Source: NORP240 sp965222175 (GTDB lineage Bacteria > Pseudomonadota > Gammaproteobacteria > Pseudomonadales > Pseudohongiellaceae). From it: DNA of 64,000 nt. A program made the translations under genes and the position numbers. Within the stretch, counting starts at the first letter, position 1. Every line of letters begins with the position of its first letter. Where the stretch lies: positions 2,852,001-2,916,000 of the forward strand of contig OZ244938.1 of NCBI GenBank assembly GCA_965222175.1. The letters run 5' to 3'. Of this stretch, positions 41,465 to 51,638 are shown piece by piece. Below the pieces are notes generated by a model. That model searched no databases. It saw only the letters and a program-made list of their open reading frames with translations, and had not been told where the DNA came from.

Positions 41465-42703
41465 TCAGGTACGATATTCCGCGTTTATACGGATATAGTC
41501 GTGGGACAGGTCCGACGTCCATACCGTTTCGCGGCAGTCACCCTGCGCCAGGTCGACAACGACGGTTATCTCGTCCTTGTCCATTTCCACCTGCCCACCA
41601 GCCTCCGTATAGCTTTCGGCGACACTGCCATTTTCCACCAGTGGCGTATCTCCCAGAGTGATGGATACGCGATCGATATCCAGATCACGCAACCCGGCGC
41701 GACCGACAGCTGCCAGTATTCTTCCCCAGTTAGGGTCCGATGCAAAAAACGCGGTCTTTACCAGCGGTGACTCGGCAATAGCGTAGGCTACAGCGAGACA
41801 CTCGTCAGTGGTGGAACCATTGATTACGTTAATGCTGATAAATTTACTTGCGCCTTCGGCGTCGCGGATGAGTTCTGTGGCCAGCTGCTGGAATACGAAT
41901 TGCAGCCCGCCGGTCAGGGCGTCAAGCGCCTGTTTGTCATCCTCCGTAACGACACAGCCCGACTCCCCGGTCGCAACAAGAACACAACTATCATTGGTAG
42001 ACGTGTCGCCGTCAACGGTGATCCTGTTGAATGAACGATTAACAACTTTATTGAGCAACTCATGCAACAACCGTTTTTCCACTTTCGCATCGGTAAACAC
42101 GAAGGCCAGCATCGTGGCCATGTCGGGCCTGATCATACCGGCACCTTTGGCAATGCCAGTAACGGTGGCTGCGCCGTCAGACCCGAAAGATACCATCGTC
42201 GAGGCTAATTTTGGCCGCGTATCAGTAGTCAGGATTCCGTTCCCGGCAGCTTCCCAGTGATTTTCCCCGAGGTCGGCGATTGCAGTCGGAACAGCCTTGA
42301 CAATTCTCTGTACCGGCAATCGCTCACCGATAACGCCAGTGGAAAAAGGTAGAATTTGTTCGGTTCGAACCGGGACGCGGCCGGACTCAGGAATCAGCCT
42401 GGCCACCGCCTCACAGCAGGCCAGGGCGTCATTTACTCCGACTTCTCCGGTGCCAGCATTGGCATTGCCGGTATTGATCAGCAGGTAGCGGCAAGGCGAA
42501 GCCTGCAAATGGCGCCGCGCAACCTGCACAGGTGCCGCACAAAACAGGTTGCGAGTGAATACGGCGGCGACTTCACTGCCAGGTGACAGCTCGACCAGCA
42601 CCAGGTCCAGGCGGTCCGGATAGCGAATGCCTGCTTTTACGGCGGCAATCCTCACACCCGCTACCGGCATTGGCGGGCCTGCGAGTTTGGATGGTACTGA
42701 CAT
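41465..42703 (-). CDS. argJ: Bifunctional ornithine acetyltransferase / N-acetylglutamate synthase
   Basis: A 412-residue enzyme that recycles the acetyl group between N-acetylornithine and glutamate and can use acetyl-CoA to make N-acetylglutamate, in arginine synthesis. The precursor cleaves itself into alpha and beta chains before a threonine, visible in KGAGMIRPDMATMLAFVFTDA (Thr near residue 190). Other marks are MPVAGVRIAAVKAGIRY, NTGNANAGTG and DPNWGRILAAVGRAG. AAAGGAAG precedes the ATG. It is 51 bases downstream of secA and 25 upstream of the Nudix gene, all on the minus strand. Confidence 0.97.
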   Translation of the reverse strand: MSVPSKLAGPPMPVAGVRIAAVKAGIRYPDRLDLVLVELSPGSEVAAVFTRNLFCAAPVQVARRHLQASPCRYLLINTGNANAGTGEVGVNDALACCEAVARLIPESGRVPVRTEQILPFSTGVIGERLPVQRIVKAVPTAIADLGENHWEAAGNGILTTDTRPKLASTMVSFGSDGAATVTGIAKGAGMIRPDMATMLAFVFTDAKVEKRLLHELLNKVVNRSFNRITVDGDTSTNDSCVLVATGESGCVVTEDDKQALDALTGGLQFVFQQLATELIRDAEGASKFISINVINGSTTDECLAVAYAIAESPLVKTAFFASDPNWGRILAAVGRAGLRDLDIDRVSITLGDTPLVENGSVAESYTEAGGQVEMDKDEITVVVDLAQGDCRETVWTSDLSHDYIRINAEYRT

Positions 42704-42754
42704 AAACTTCCTTTAAAGCCCGGTTTTCAGGTGATCAGAAACCGCGAGGTCCGG

Positions 42755-45526
42755 TCAGGACAGCTTGCCGTGGCATACCTTGTATTTTTTACCGGAACCA
42801 CAGGGACAAGGCTCATTGCGGCCGACCTTGGGAACTTCCCTCACATAGGGTGTCTTCTGTGGTTCTGATTGTGCTTCCGCCTGGCCACCCGTGCCGGAAG
42901 ACTCCTGGGCCAGGGGGGATGCCGCCGCGTGCCGGTATTGCATTTTCTCCTGGGCCTGGGCCTGGGCACGCTGACGCTCAATAGCATCGGCCTCGTCTTC
43001 CTGCCTGACCTTGACCAGGCTGAGCATCTTGATAACCTCCGCCTGGATGTTCGCCAACAATTCCTGGAACAGTGTAAACGCTTCCCGCTTGTATTCCTGC
43101 TTGGGATTCTTACCGCTGTAACTTCTAAGAAATATTCCCTGGCGCAATTGATCCATGGCGGCGAGGTGTTCTTTCCACAGATTGTCCAGAATCTGCAATA
43201 CGATCTGTTTTTCGAATATTCGCATTTTTTCACCAACGGGTTCGCACTTCCGTGCGTACTCGTCAGCAAGCTCCGACGTTATCTTTTCCTTCAGCGTATC
43301 CTCATACAGCTCATCATCGTCATCCAGCCATTGTTGAATTGGCAGACTGCTGCCGAATTCGGTTTCAATGGCATTCTCCAGTCCTTCAACATCCCATTGT
43401 TCCGGCACACTCTGTGGCGGGATATGCATGTCCACGATACTGCTGACAACATCTTCACGCATGTCTTTTACCAGCTCGGAAACATCCTCACTGGCCATGA
43501 TTTCGTTGCGCTGACGATAGATTATGGTTCTCTGGTCATTGGCAACATTGTCATACTCAAGCAGTTGCTTGCGCATGTCGAAGTTCCTGCCTTCCACCTT
43601 GCGCTGAGCTTTTTCAATTGAACGCGATACCATTCGGTGCTCAATCGCCTCGCCTTGCTCCATACCGAGTTTACGCATGAAATTGCGTACGCCGTCCGAG
43701 GCAAAAATACGCATCAGATTATCTTCAAGTGAAAGATAGAAGCGGGTGTAGCCGGGATCACCCTGCCGGCCTGCTCGACCACGAAGCTGATTATCAATAC
43801 GCCTTGATTCGTGCCGTTCTGTACCAATGATATGCAACCCACCAGCCTGGATTACCTGTTCGTGGCGTTTGTTCCAGTCCTTCTTGATTTTCTCGACCTG
43901 TTTCTCCGTGGGGTTTTCCAACTCCGCTATCTCGGCTTCCCAACTTCCTCCGAGCACGATATCGGTACCACGACCAGCCATGTTAGTGGCAATGGTAACC
44001 ACCCCGGGTCGACCTGCCTGGGCAATGATTTGCGCTTCCCTGGCATGGAATTTCGCATTGAGTACTTCGTGTGGAATCTTTTCTTTTTTCAATCGCGCCG
44101 ACAGAATTTCCGAGGTATCAATGGAGGCCGTGCCAACCAGCACTGGCGCACCTTTGCCGCTGAACTCTTTGATGTCGTGAATGATGGCCTCGAATTTTTC
44201 CTCCATTGAAAGATAAACAAGGTCATTGGCATCAACCCGGATCATTGGCTGATTGGTAGGAATAACTACAACATCAAGATCATATATCTGTTTAAATTCG
44301 AATGCCTCGGTATCCGCAGTACCGGTCATGCCGGCCAGTTTATTGTAGAGCCGGAAATAATTCTGAAACGTAGTGGACGCGAGTGTCTGGCTCTCGCTCT
44401 GTATTTCCAGTCCTTCCTTGGCTTCCAGTGCCTGATGAAGCCCCTCGGAAAGTCTTCGGCCCTCCATCGTTCGTCCCGTGTGTTCATCGATCAGTACAAT
44501 CTTCTGGTCCTTGACGATGTACTCCACGTCTCGATGGAAAAGGTAATGTGCGCGTAATCCGGAATGAACGTGATGCAACAGATTCAGATTGGTCGCGGCG
44601 TAGAGGCTTTCGCCTTCGTTCAGCAATCCATTTTTTACCAGAAGGTCTTCAACGAATTCATGTCCGGCCTCAGTCAATTCAACCTGTCTTGACTTCTCAT
44701 CGACGGTAAAATGCCCACTTTCCTGCCGCTTGTAATTCGGGTCCAGCTTGGCAGTCATGCGATCTTCCTGGGTCAGTTCGCCTTTCTGTAGCTTTGGAAT
44801 CAGTTTATTTATGGCAATGTAGAGCTTGGAGCTGTCCTGGGCTGCCCCGGAAATAATCAGCGGCGTTCTTGCCTCATCGATTAGGATCGAATCCACCTCA
44901 TCGACAATGGCGTAGTTCAGAGGCTTCTGCATCTTGTCTTCCAGCCTGAACGCCATGTTATCCCGCAGATAGTCGAAACCGAATTCATTATTCGTGCCGT
45001 AGGTGATCGAGCACTGATAGGCTTCGCGTTTTTCTTCCGGGTCCTGGCCCGATTTGATCACTCCGACCGTCAGTCCCAGGAATTCATAGATTGGCCGCAT
45101 CCAGTTGGCATCACGTTCAGCCAGGTAATCGTTTACCGTAACGATGTGCACACCCTGACCGGTAAGGCCTATCAGGTACGCAGGCAGAGTCGCCACCAGT
45201 GTCTTGCCCTCGCCCGTGCGCATTTCGGCAATATCACCCTCGTAGAGTACGACTCCACCAATCAGCTGGACGTCAAAATGACGTAGGCCCAGAGTGCGTT
45301 TACTGGCTTCTCTGACCAGTGCGAATGCTTCAGGCAATATGTCGTCAAGGGACTCACCACCTTCATGCCGTGTTCGCAGGTCTTGGGTTCGTGACCGGAG
45401 TTCCTCGTCGGACAGTGCTTCAAGGTCACTTTCCAGTGCGTTGATCGTGTTTACCCGACGTTGAATTTTTTTCAACTTGCGGGAATTGCTGCTACCAAAA
45501 ACTTTACTTAACAGGTTTCCACTCAT
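42755..45526 (-). CDS. secA: Preprotein translocase ATPase SecA
   Basis: A 923-residue motor that drives proteins through SecYEG. Seen: Walker A MRTGEGKTL, NDYLAERDANWMRPIYEFLG, Walker B-region IVDEVDSILIDEARTPLIISG, ATNMAGRGTDIVLGG, GTERHESRRIDNQLRGRAGRQGDPG, and the C-terminal zinc site CPCGSGKKYKVCHG that binds SecB and lipids. Residues 830-890 are the usual Gln/Ala-rich linker. ATG 45526 gives the conserved MSGNLLSKVFGS N-terminus; a longer reading is rejected. It is followed closely by argJ. Confidence 0.98.
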   Translation of the reverse strand: MSGNLLSKVFGSSNSRKLKKIQRRVNTINALESDLEALSDEELRSRTQDLRTRHEGGESLDDILPEAFALVREASKRTLGLRHFDVQLIGGVVLYEGDIAEMRTGEGKTLVATLPAYLIGLTGQGVHIVTVNDYLAERDANWMRPIYEFLGLTVGVIKSGQDPEEKREAYQCSITYGTNNEFGFDYLRDNMAFRLEDKMQKPLNYAIVDEVDSILIDEARTPLIISGAAQDSSKLYIAINKLIPKLQKGELTQEDRMTAKLDPNYKRQESGHFTVDEKSRQVELTEAGHEFVEDLLVKNGLLNEGESLYAATNLNLLHHVHSGLRAHYLFHRDVEYIVKDQKIVLIDEHTGRTMEGRRLSEGLHQALEAKEGLEIQSESQTLASTTFQNYFRLYNKLAGMTGTADTEAFEFKQIYDLDVVVIPTNQPMIRVDANDLVYLSMEEKFEAIIHDIKEFSGKGAPVLVGTASIDTSEILSARLKKEKIPHEVLNAKFHAREAQIIAQAGRPGVVTIATNMAGRGTDIVLGGSWEAEIAELENPTEKQVEKIKKDWNKRHEQVIQAGGLHIIGTERHESRRIDNQLRGRAGRQGDPGYTRFYLSLEDNLMRIFASDGVRNFMRKLGMEQGEAIEHRMVSRSIEKAQRKVEGRNFDMRKQLLEYDNVANDQRTIIYRQRNEIMASEDVSELVKDMREDVVSSIVDMHIPPQSVPEQWDVEGLENAIETEFGSSLPIQQWLDDDDELYEDTLKEKITSELADEYARKCEPVGEKMRIFEKQIVLQILDNLWKEHLAAMDQLRQGIFLRSYSGKNPKQEYKREAFTLFQELLANIQAEVIKMLSLVKVRQEDEADAIERQRAQAQAQEKMQYRHAAASPLAQESSGTGGQAEAQSEPQKTPYVREVPKVGRNEPCPCGSGKKYKVCHGKLS

Positions 45527-45637
45527 GATATTCTGATTCGTTCTTGAACTTGATTTCCAGGCGAGCCGGACGAATGGCTGCCCGTTGACCAGACACCGGT
45601 GAAACAATTACCGGGGTCTGAAACCCGGAGAAGGGAG

Positions 45638-46573
45638 TTACCGTACAGTACGGTTGATGTAGGAAGCCGGGTCTACGACCCTGCCGTTTTTGAAGACTTC
45701 GAAGTGCACGTGGGGACCGGTGGACCGCCCGCTGCTGCCGACCAGTGCAATAGTCTGGCCTTTTTTTACGATTTCACCGACCTCGACCAGCAGCTCATCG
45801 GCATGGGCATAGCGGGTCTCCAAGCCATTGCCGTGGTTTATCTCGACCATCAGCCCGTAACCGGCATTCCGGGCAGACCAGGTGACTACTCCGGAACCCA
45901 CAGCCTTGATGTCGTTACCCCGGTCACTGGAAAAATCCACGCCCCGATGATAGGACAACTGGCCGGTAAACGGATCAGTCCGGCGGCCGAAACGGGACGA
46001 CAACCAGCCTTTGTCAACTGGTCTTCCAGTGATTTCTATATCTGCCTGAAGCTGTCGCCCCACCAGAACTTCTTCAAGAATTTCAAGTTGTTGCTGCCTG
46101 TCATCCAACTGTACTTCAAGCTGGTTGATGGCATCCATGAACTGGGGCACGGTGTAATCGACAGCGTAATCCGACTCCGGACCGCCAACAGCCACCGGCT
46201 CGCTGAAATTGAATTCCTCTTCGTCAAGCTCGGTGATTGAAACGATTCTTTCGCCAACGGCATCAAGTCGCAGCAGTTGAGCCTGCATGCTAGCCAGGCG
46301 CCTGGTGAGGGCTTCAATCTCTTCCTGGGACCGTTGTCGGATATCATCAAGCTGCTCGGCCTGCTCCTGCAGTTCAGTGGACCAGCTACTGGTAGCCTGA
46401 CCATCAATCTGCAGTGCCTGGAAGGCGTTGTGAGCAATGGCCAGCTGATAGCCGAGAAAGCCCAATGCCACCGGTGCTCCAAGTAAACAGAGGGAGAGCA
46501 CGGATTTCAGCCATCCCCGAAGCACGATAGTGCGGGAGCGACCGTGTCGTTGATCTACGAGAATAATCTTCAT
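45638..46573 (-). CDS. M23-family (LytM/NlpD-like) metallopeptidase
   Basis: A 311-residue envelope protein with one N-terminal transmembrane helix (VLSLCLLGAPVALGFLGYQLA), a coiled coil (residues about 60-165) and a C-terminal M23 peptidase domain. Zinc ligands are intact: HRGVDFSSDRGNDIKAVG (HxxxD) and THVHFEVFKNG-like PHVHFEVFKNG (HxH), so it may be a true cross-link-cutting endopeptidase rather than an inactive activator. It lies between lpxC and secA, where pseudomonads also have a gene of this type. The basic start KIILVDQRHGRSRTIVLRGW is typical of the group. Confidence 0.93.
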   Translation of the reverse strand: MKIILVDQRHGRSRTIVLRGWLKSVLSLCLLGAPVALGFLGYQLAIAHNAFQALQIDGQATSSWSTELQEQAEQLDDIRQRSQEEIEALTRRLASMQAQLLRLDAVGERIVSITELDEEEFNFSEPVAVGGPESDYAVDYTVPQFMDAINQLEVQLDDRQQQLEILEEVLVGRQLQADIEITGRPVDKGWLSSRFGRRTDPFTGQLSYHRGVDFSSDRGNDIKAVGSGVVTWSARNAGYGLMVEINHGNGLETRYAHADELLVEVGEIVKKGQTIALVGSSGRSTGPHVHFEVFKNGRVVDPASYINRTVR

Positions 46574-46697
46574 TGCAGAATTGCTTGTCTACTCGCTCTT
46601 GGTGCGTGGCCTGGAGGATTCCGGTGGTACCGGCGCCATGTCCACTTCCCTGTTAATGATCCCTGGCTTTCAATACAACTGCGCTTCCGGATATATA

Positions 46698-47609
46698 TCA
46701 GGCAGCCAGTACCGGCTTCATGTAGGAAATGGGTACGCTGCTATCATTGTCGAAGCTGACTATTTCCCAGGCATCCTCGTTGACCTCAAGCATGCGAAGC
46801 AGGGCATTGTTCAGCGCATGGCCGGATTTGTACCCTTTGAATTCGCCAATCAGGCTGTTACCCAGCAGGTAAAGATCGCCGATGGAGTCCAGGATCTTGT
46901 GTTTGACAAACTCGTCTTCGTACCGCAGACCGTCTTCATTCAGCACTTTGTAGTCGCCAACGGCTATAGCATTGTCCATGCTGGCTCCCAGGGCCAGGTT
47001 CCGGTTACGCAGTTCTTCGAACTCGTGCATGAAACCAAAGGTTCGCGCCCTGCTGACTTCCTTGACAAAAGAGGTGCTTGAAAAGTCTATCGTCGCAGAT
47101 TTTGTGTATTTTCGATACACCGGATGATCATACAGTAGCGTATAGCTCACCTTGAATCCGTTAAATGGTTCAAGACTAACGGATTTGTCATCCTGCTCCA
47201 GCTTTACGGTACGTTTAATACGAATAAACCTTTTGGGTGCCGCCTGCTCCTCGATACCCGCCGATTGTATGAGAAAGACGAAAGGGCCCGCGCTGCCGTC
47301 CATTATTGGTACTTCGGGGGCACTGAGGTCAACAAAACAGTTGTCTATGCCCAGCCCGGACATGGCTGACATCAGGTGTTCAATCGTGGAAATTCGTACA
47401 TCTCCGCTGACCAGGGTGGTGGACAGGGTAGTATCGCCGACATTCGCGGCTTTGGCGGGGATCTGCACCACCGGGTCCAGATCGATCCGATTGAACACTA
47501 TCCCGGTATTGACGGGAGCAGGTCGCAATGTGAGGTAAACTTTCCTACCCGTGTGCAGTCCGACACCGGTAGCTCTGATGACGTTCTTGAGAGTTCTTTG
47601 TTTTAGCAT
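46698..47609 (-). CDS. lpxC: UDP-3-O-acyl-N-acetylglucosamine deacetylase
   Basis: A 303-residue cytoplasmic zinc amidase, the committed step of lipid A synthesis. Seen: RTLKNVIRATGVGLHTGRKVYLTLRPA, STIEHLMSAMSGLGIDNC (zinc His), DEFVKHKILDSIGDLYLLG (second zinc His and Asp) and GHALNNALLRML (catalytic His). Length is standard. It ends the dcw cluster in the typical gammaproteobacterial position after ftsZ, but 646 bases separate them here, so it probably has its own promoter. Confidence 0.98.
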   Translation of the reverse strand: MLKQRTLKNVIRATGVGLHTGRKVYLTLRPAPVNTGIVFNRIDLDPVVQIPAKAANVGDTTLSTTLVSGDVRISTIEHLMSAMSGLGIDNCFVDLSAPEVPIMDGSAGPFVFLIQSAGIEEQAAPKRFIRIKRTVKLEQDDKSVSLEPFNGFKVSYTLLYDHPVYRKYTKSATIDFSSTSFVKEVSRARTFGFMHEFEELRNRNLALGASMDNAIAVGDYKVLNEDGLRYEDEFVKHKILDSIGDLYLLGNSLIGEFKGYKSGHALNNALLRMLEVNEDAWEIVSFDNDSSVPISYMKPVLAA

Positions 47610-48255
47610 GCAGTGTGTACGCTTGACCTGACCATCCGGACTGCTGGATTTCGTGGCGGTCTATTGGCTCCTTAATATATAAAATAGACTGTTTTCTTAA
47701 ATAGCTGACGTCCTGGCTCAGAACTCCCTGCCAAGACGAATTCCCACTCGTCGTTCGGTCTTCAGACCGCGGTGCAGGAAGTCCCGGGCACGCCCGGCTG
47801 GTGGTGCCCGGTTACCTGTGCCTGGGCCACTAAAGGCAATCCGGGAGTCGACCATTCCTTGACTGCTGAACTTCCTGCCAGCAAAACGGGGCAAAAAACC
47901 TACGACTACCACGAATTCCGGGGGGACTCCCTTCAACCCGGTCCAGCTGTCTGCGGTTCCGAGACCTCTCGGGCTTTGACAGCCCGGCTTTTACCCCCCA
48001 TGACTGCCGGCGAAAGTCGCCACTGACGCCCTGATTCCAACACTACTCGCCATGATCGCCACGGGCACGCAGGGCCGGCAGGGTAACACTGCTCGTCCAG
48101 TGCTCTTTAAAGGTCGCGAATATTACCACCAATAGCTGAGCAACCCAAGTCTGTTGTGCCCCCGGCAGATTGATCGGTGGCAAACAGGCGCACCGGACCA
48201 GCACCCTGTCAGCGAGCTCCCTTCCCGGCGTTAAATCACCTGTCGGACATAGGCC
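47610..48255. other. 646-bp gap between ftsZ and lpxC
   Basis: Longer than usual for this junction. A 72-codon minus-strand open frame (47718-47936) has no recognisable family, odd composition and no good ribosome binding site, so it is not called. AT-rich sequence at 47670-47705, with TATATT on the minus strand, is a plausible lpxC promoter. A stem CGGGCTTTGACAGCCCG is at 47970-47986 and a boxA-like word TGCTCTTTAA is at 48109. Confidence 0.6.
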
Positions 48256-49413
48256 TCAATCGACCTGCTTGCGCAGAAAAGCAGGAATATCCAGGTAATC
48301 CATATCAGGCACTTCACCGACGGCTCGCCGCATTACCCGCTCAGCGGACTGTCCCTGCTGCTCGTTTTTGCGCATTACCGTGGGCTGATCCAGCCTGCGG
48401 TAGTCACGATCCAGCATGATGTCACTGTTATCTATGACCTTCTTGGGTCGACCAGGTTCCTGTCCAAGTCCGGTGGCAACCACGGTTACGTGCATGTCTT
48501 CCTTCTGGTTCGGGTCAATTACGGTACCCACCACCACGGTTGCATCATCTGAAGCGAACTCCTCGATAGTATCGCCCACCTCGGAAAACTCGCCCAGGGA
48601 CAGATTTTCCCCGGCAGTAATGTTTACCAGGATTCCGCGGGCACCCTGGAGATTGACATCCTCCAGCAACGGACTCCTGATAGCTGCCTCGGCGGCCTCC
48701 CGGGCCCGGTTTTCACCACTGGCAAAGCCGGTTCCCATCATGGCCATACCCATTTCCGACATCACGGTTTTTACGTCGGCAAAATCGACGTTGATCATAC
48801 CGGGATTCATTATCAGGTCGGCAATACCTTTCACCGCGCCAAGCAGGACGTCATTGGCGGCACGAAAGGCCTCAAGCAGCGAAGCCTGGGCGCCAAGGAC
48901 ATCCAGCAGCTTTTCATTGGGAATGGTAATGAGAGAATCGACATGCTGCTGCAATTGTTCAATACCCTGGGCAGCAACCAGGGCCCGCTTTTTCCCCTCG
49001 AACGGAAACGGTTTGGTGACTACCGCAACAGTCAGAATACCGAGCTCCCTGGCAACTTCGGCGACAATAGGCGCGGCACCGGTGCCGGTACCGCCACCCA
49101 TGCCGGCGGTAATGAAAACCATATCCGCTCCGTTAAGCACATCGGCTATCTCGTCACGGTCTTCCAGCGCGGATTCCCGACCTATCATCGGATTGGCACC
49201 GGCGCCCAGTCCCTTGGTAATTCCACTGCCCAGCTGTAATATGGTTTTAACACTCAGATTACTCAGCGCCTGCGCATCAGTATTGGCACAGATAAAGTCA
49301 ACGCCATCAACATCATTGCTTATCATGTGATCCACGGCGTTTCCGCCACCACCACCGACACCGATAACTTTGATTACTGCGCTATCTGGCACGTTTTCCA
49401 CCAATTCAAACAT
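48256..49413 (-). CDS. ftsZ: Cell division protein FtsZ
   Basis: A 385-residue tubulin homologue that polymerises into the division ring. Seen: IKVIGVGGGGGNAVDHM, the GTP-binding GGGTGTGAAPIVAEVARELG (near residue 105), NVDFADVKTVMSEMGMAMMG, and the C-terminal peptide DYLDIPAFLRKQVD that binds FtsA and ZipA. A variable linker of about 50 residues precedes it. It lies 109 bases downstream of ftsA, in the normal order. Confidence 0.99.
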   Translation of the reverse strand: MFELVENVPDSAVIKVIGVGGGGGNAVDHMISNDVDGVDFICANTDAQALSNLSVKTILQLGSGITKGLGAGANPMIGRESALEDRDEIADVLNGADMVFITAGMGGGTGTGAAPIVAEVARELGILTVAVVTKPFPFEGKKRALVAAQGIEQLQQHVDSLITIPNEKLLDVLGAQASLLEAFRAANDVLLGAVKGIADLIMNPGMINVDFADVKTVMSEMGMAMMGTGFASGENRAREAAEAAIRSPLLEDVNLQGARGILVNITAGENLSLGEFSEVGDTIEEFASDDATVVVGTVIDPNQKEDMHVTVVATGLGQEPGRPKKVIDNSDIMLDRDYRRLDQPTVMRKNEQQGQSAERVMRRAVGEVPDMDYLDIPAFLRKQVD

Positions 49414-49522
49414 CGTGTAACCCTCTTAGTTAGTAAGCCTTCCTGGCGATTCCGCTATTCATCATTTGCCCAAATGACCGGTGATCGCCCACTACAGATA
49501 AATCCTTGTCTACATTCCCCTG

Positions 49523-50758
49523 TTAAAAATTTCCCTGAAACCAGTTTTTAACTCTATCCATGAGCCGAATTTGTGGATCCTTCCTTGGACTCAAGCCATC
49601 TCGCTCCTGGTGCTGCTTGAGTCCGTAAAGCAACAGCCCCACGCCCGTGGAGTAAATAGGATTTCTAACAATATCGGCCAATCCCTTGACATTATGAGGT
49701 GCCCCAATCCGCACCGGCGCGTGGAAAATCTCCTCCGCCAGATCGACTACACCCTCCATTTTGCTTGTGCCTCCGGTAAGCACGATTCCTGCCGCAAGCA
49801 GGTTTCCGAAGCCGCTCCGCTCCAGTTCACTCTGCACCAGCGTAAACAGTTCTGCATAACGAGGTTCCACCACTTCGGCCAGTGCCTGGCGTGACAACTC
49901 CCGGGGTGGCCGATCACCGACACTTGGCACTTTTATCTTGTCTTCCGCGCTGGCAAGCTGAGTCAGCGCACAGGCGTATTTGATCTTGATTTCGTCAGCA
50001 TTCTCCGTCGGAGTCCGCAGTGCCATGGCGATATCGTTGGTTACCTGATCCCCGGCTATGGGGATAACGCCGGTGTGACGAATTGCCCCTTCCGTGAAGA
50101 CCGCGATATCAGTCGTTCCGCCACCGATGTCCACCAGGCAGACGCCCAGCTCCTTTTCATCGTCGGTCAGCACTGAATAGCTGGAAGCCAGCTGCTCCAG
50201 AATTATTTCCTCGGTTTCCAGACCGCAGCGCTTGATGCATTTCTCTATGTTCTGCACGGCGTTGATCGCGCAGGTAATGAGATGCACTTTCGCTTCCAGC
50301 CTGACACCCGACATGCCCAGCGGCTCCTTCACCCCCTCCTGGGAATCGATGATGTATTCCTGTGGCAGGATATGCAGTACGCGTTGATCAGCCGGAATGG
50401 CGACTGCCTGGGCGGCGTCAATCACCCGGTCGATGTCGGCACGCATGACTTCGCCGTCTCTGATCGCCACGATCCCGTGGCTGTTCATGCTGCGGATATG
50501 GCTGCCGGCAATACCGGCATAAACCGAATTAATCTGGCAGCCGGCCATCAGTTCAGCTTCCTCGACTGCCCGCTGAATCGATTCGACGGTAGACTCGATA
50601 TTGACGACTGTGCCCTTTTTAAGGCCTTTCGAGCGATGACTGCCGATGCCGACAATATCCAGGCTGCCATCCGGATTAATACTGCCCACGATCGCCACAA
50701 CCTTCGATGTGCCGATATCGAGACCCACAATCATGTTTTCCCCGACCGAACTGCTCAT
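49523..50758 (-). CDS. ftsA: Cell division protein FtsA
   Basis: A 411-residue actin-fold protein that ties FtsZ to the inner membrane. Seen: VGLDIGTSKVVAIVG (phosphate 1), the 1C subdomain, CLVDIGGGTTDIAVFTEG (phosphate 2), ILTGGTSKMEGVVDLAEEIF (adenosine motif), and the C-terminal amphipathic helix RVKNWFQGNF that inserts in the membrane. It lies between ftsQ and ftsZ, as usual. Confidence 0.98.
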   Translation of the reverse strand: MSSSVGENMIVGLDIGTSKVVAIVGSINPDGSLDIVGIGSHRSKGLKKGTVVNIESTVESIQRAVEEAELMAGCQINSVYAGIAGSHIRSMNSHGIVAIRDGEVMRADIDRVIDAAQAVAIPADQRVLHILPQEYIIDSQEGVKEPLGMSGVRLEAKVHLITCAINAVQNIEKCIKRCGLETEEIILEQLASSYSVLTDDEKELGVCLVDIGGGTTDIAVFTEGAIRHTGVIPIAGDQVTNDIAMALRTPTENADEIKIKYACALTQLASAEDKIKVPSVGDRPPRELSRQALAEVVEPRYAELFTLVQSELERSGFGNLLAAGIVLTGGTSKMEGVVDLAEEIFHAPVRIGAPHNVKGLADIVRNPIYSTGVGLLLYGLKQHQERDGLSPRKDPQIRLMDRVKNWFQGNF

Positions 50759-50819
50759 GAATCGAGTCCCGCTGAGTGTATTAGTGCGTCTATTACTGAC
50801 CGGCCATGGGCCTTGCTGT

Positions 50820-51638
50820 TCATCGCGCCGCCACCTTGGAATGATCCGGATGCTTTTTTCTTACTGTAAAGCCATTGCTGTAGCGCAGGTCAATCTGCTG
50901 GATGTCTGCTATATCGTTTACCAGACGCCTGGCATAAATCACGGCAAACCTTTTCAATCTGCTTCTGACATCCACCCGGCCGACTACCAGCTGCAAGCCG
51001 CTGCTGGTCTGTAACTCCCAGCTACCCCTGTCGCTCATATTCAGCTGCTCGATTCTCAGGCCGGTGCCGGCCAGGATCTGGTTGAATGCCTGGAACTGTT
51101 CCATTATCCGGGTTTCCGTTCCCCCCGGCCCCGAAAGCAGCGGTAATGAACTGGCTGCATCCAGTCTTGCCGGCTTAAATCTGCGTCCGTACTGGTTCAG
51201 CAGCGCTTCGTCTCCCCAGCGGGCAATGGCAATCTCTTCCGTCAGTTTCAAGGCCAGGGAGTTCGGCCAAACGCGCTTGACCTCTGCCTGCGCGATCCAC
51301 GGATGGGCTTCCAGTCCCTGTTTGACGCCTCTTACGTCAATATCGAAAAACCCCTCATGCATATAAGCGGCAAGCAGTCGCCTAACTTCACCTTCGGTGA
51401 CATGAACAAGCGGGGTAGTCACTTTCACTATATCGATGGGTCGATTGAGATAGCGGCTCACGGCTTCCTGTTTCATCAGGAAGATTGCGGTCGTCCCCAG
51501 CAGAACAAGCGTCACTGTGAGCCAGGCAAGACGCCCTGCCCGACGCGGTTTGAGGGGTTGCTCGCTACGCAGCGATATCCTGCGAGAGCTTCCGGATCGT
51601 TGCGATCTGCGACTTTGGTCGGTACTACGCTGCGCCAT
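50820..51638 (-). CDS. ftsQ: Cell division protein FtsQ
   Basis: A 272-residue bitopic inner-membrane protein that links early and late divisome parts and binds FtsB/FtsL. A basic cytoplasmic tail of about 45 residues precedes one transmembrane helix (LAWLTVTLVLLGTTAIFLM), then the POTRA domain (VKVTTPLVHVTEGEVRRLLAAYMHEGFFDIDVRGVKQGLEAHPWIAQAEVKRVWPNSLALKLTEE). ATG 51638 overlaps the end of ddlB by 14 bases, indicating coupling; longer readings into ddlB are rejected. Confidence 0.96.
   Translation of the reverse strand: MAQRSTDQSRRSQRSGSSRRISLRSEQPLKPRRAGRLAWLTVTLVLLGTTAIFLMKQEAVSRYLNRPIDIVKVTTPLVHVTEGEVRRLLAAYMHEGFFDIDVRGVKQGLEAHPWIAQAEVKRVWPNSLALKLTEEIAIARWGDEALLNQYGRRFKPARLDAASSLPLLSGPGGTETRIMEQFQAFNQILAGTGLRIEQLNMSDRGSWELQTSSGLQLVVGRVDVRSRLKRFAVIYARRLVNDIADIQQIDLRYSNGFTVRKKHPDHSKVAAR

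Noticed and set aside
47718..47936. 72-codon open frame on the minus strand between lpxC and ftsZ
   Set aside because: No family resemblance, no ribosome binding site and low-complexity composition; probably chance.
48100..48125. boxA-like antitermination word TGCTCTTTAA on the plus strand
   Set aside because: There is no rRNA gene or plus-strand transcript unit beyond it; likely chance, mentioned only within the junction entry.
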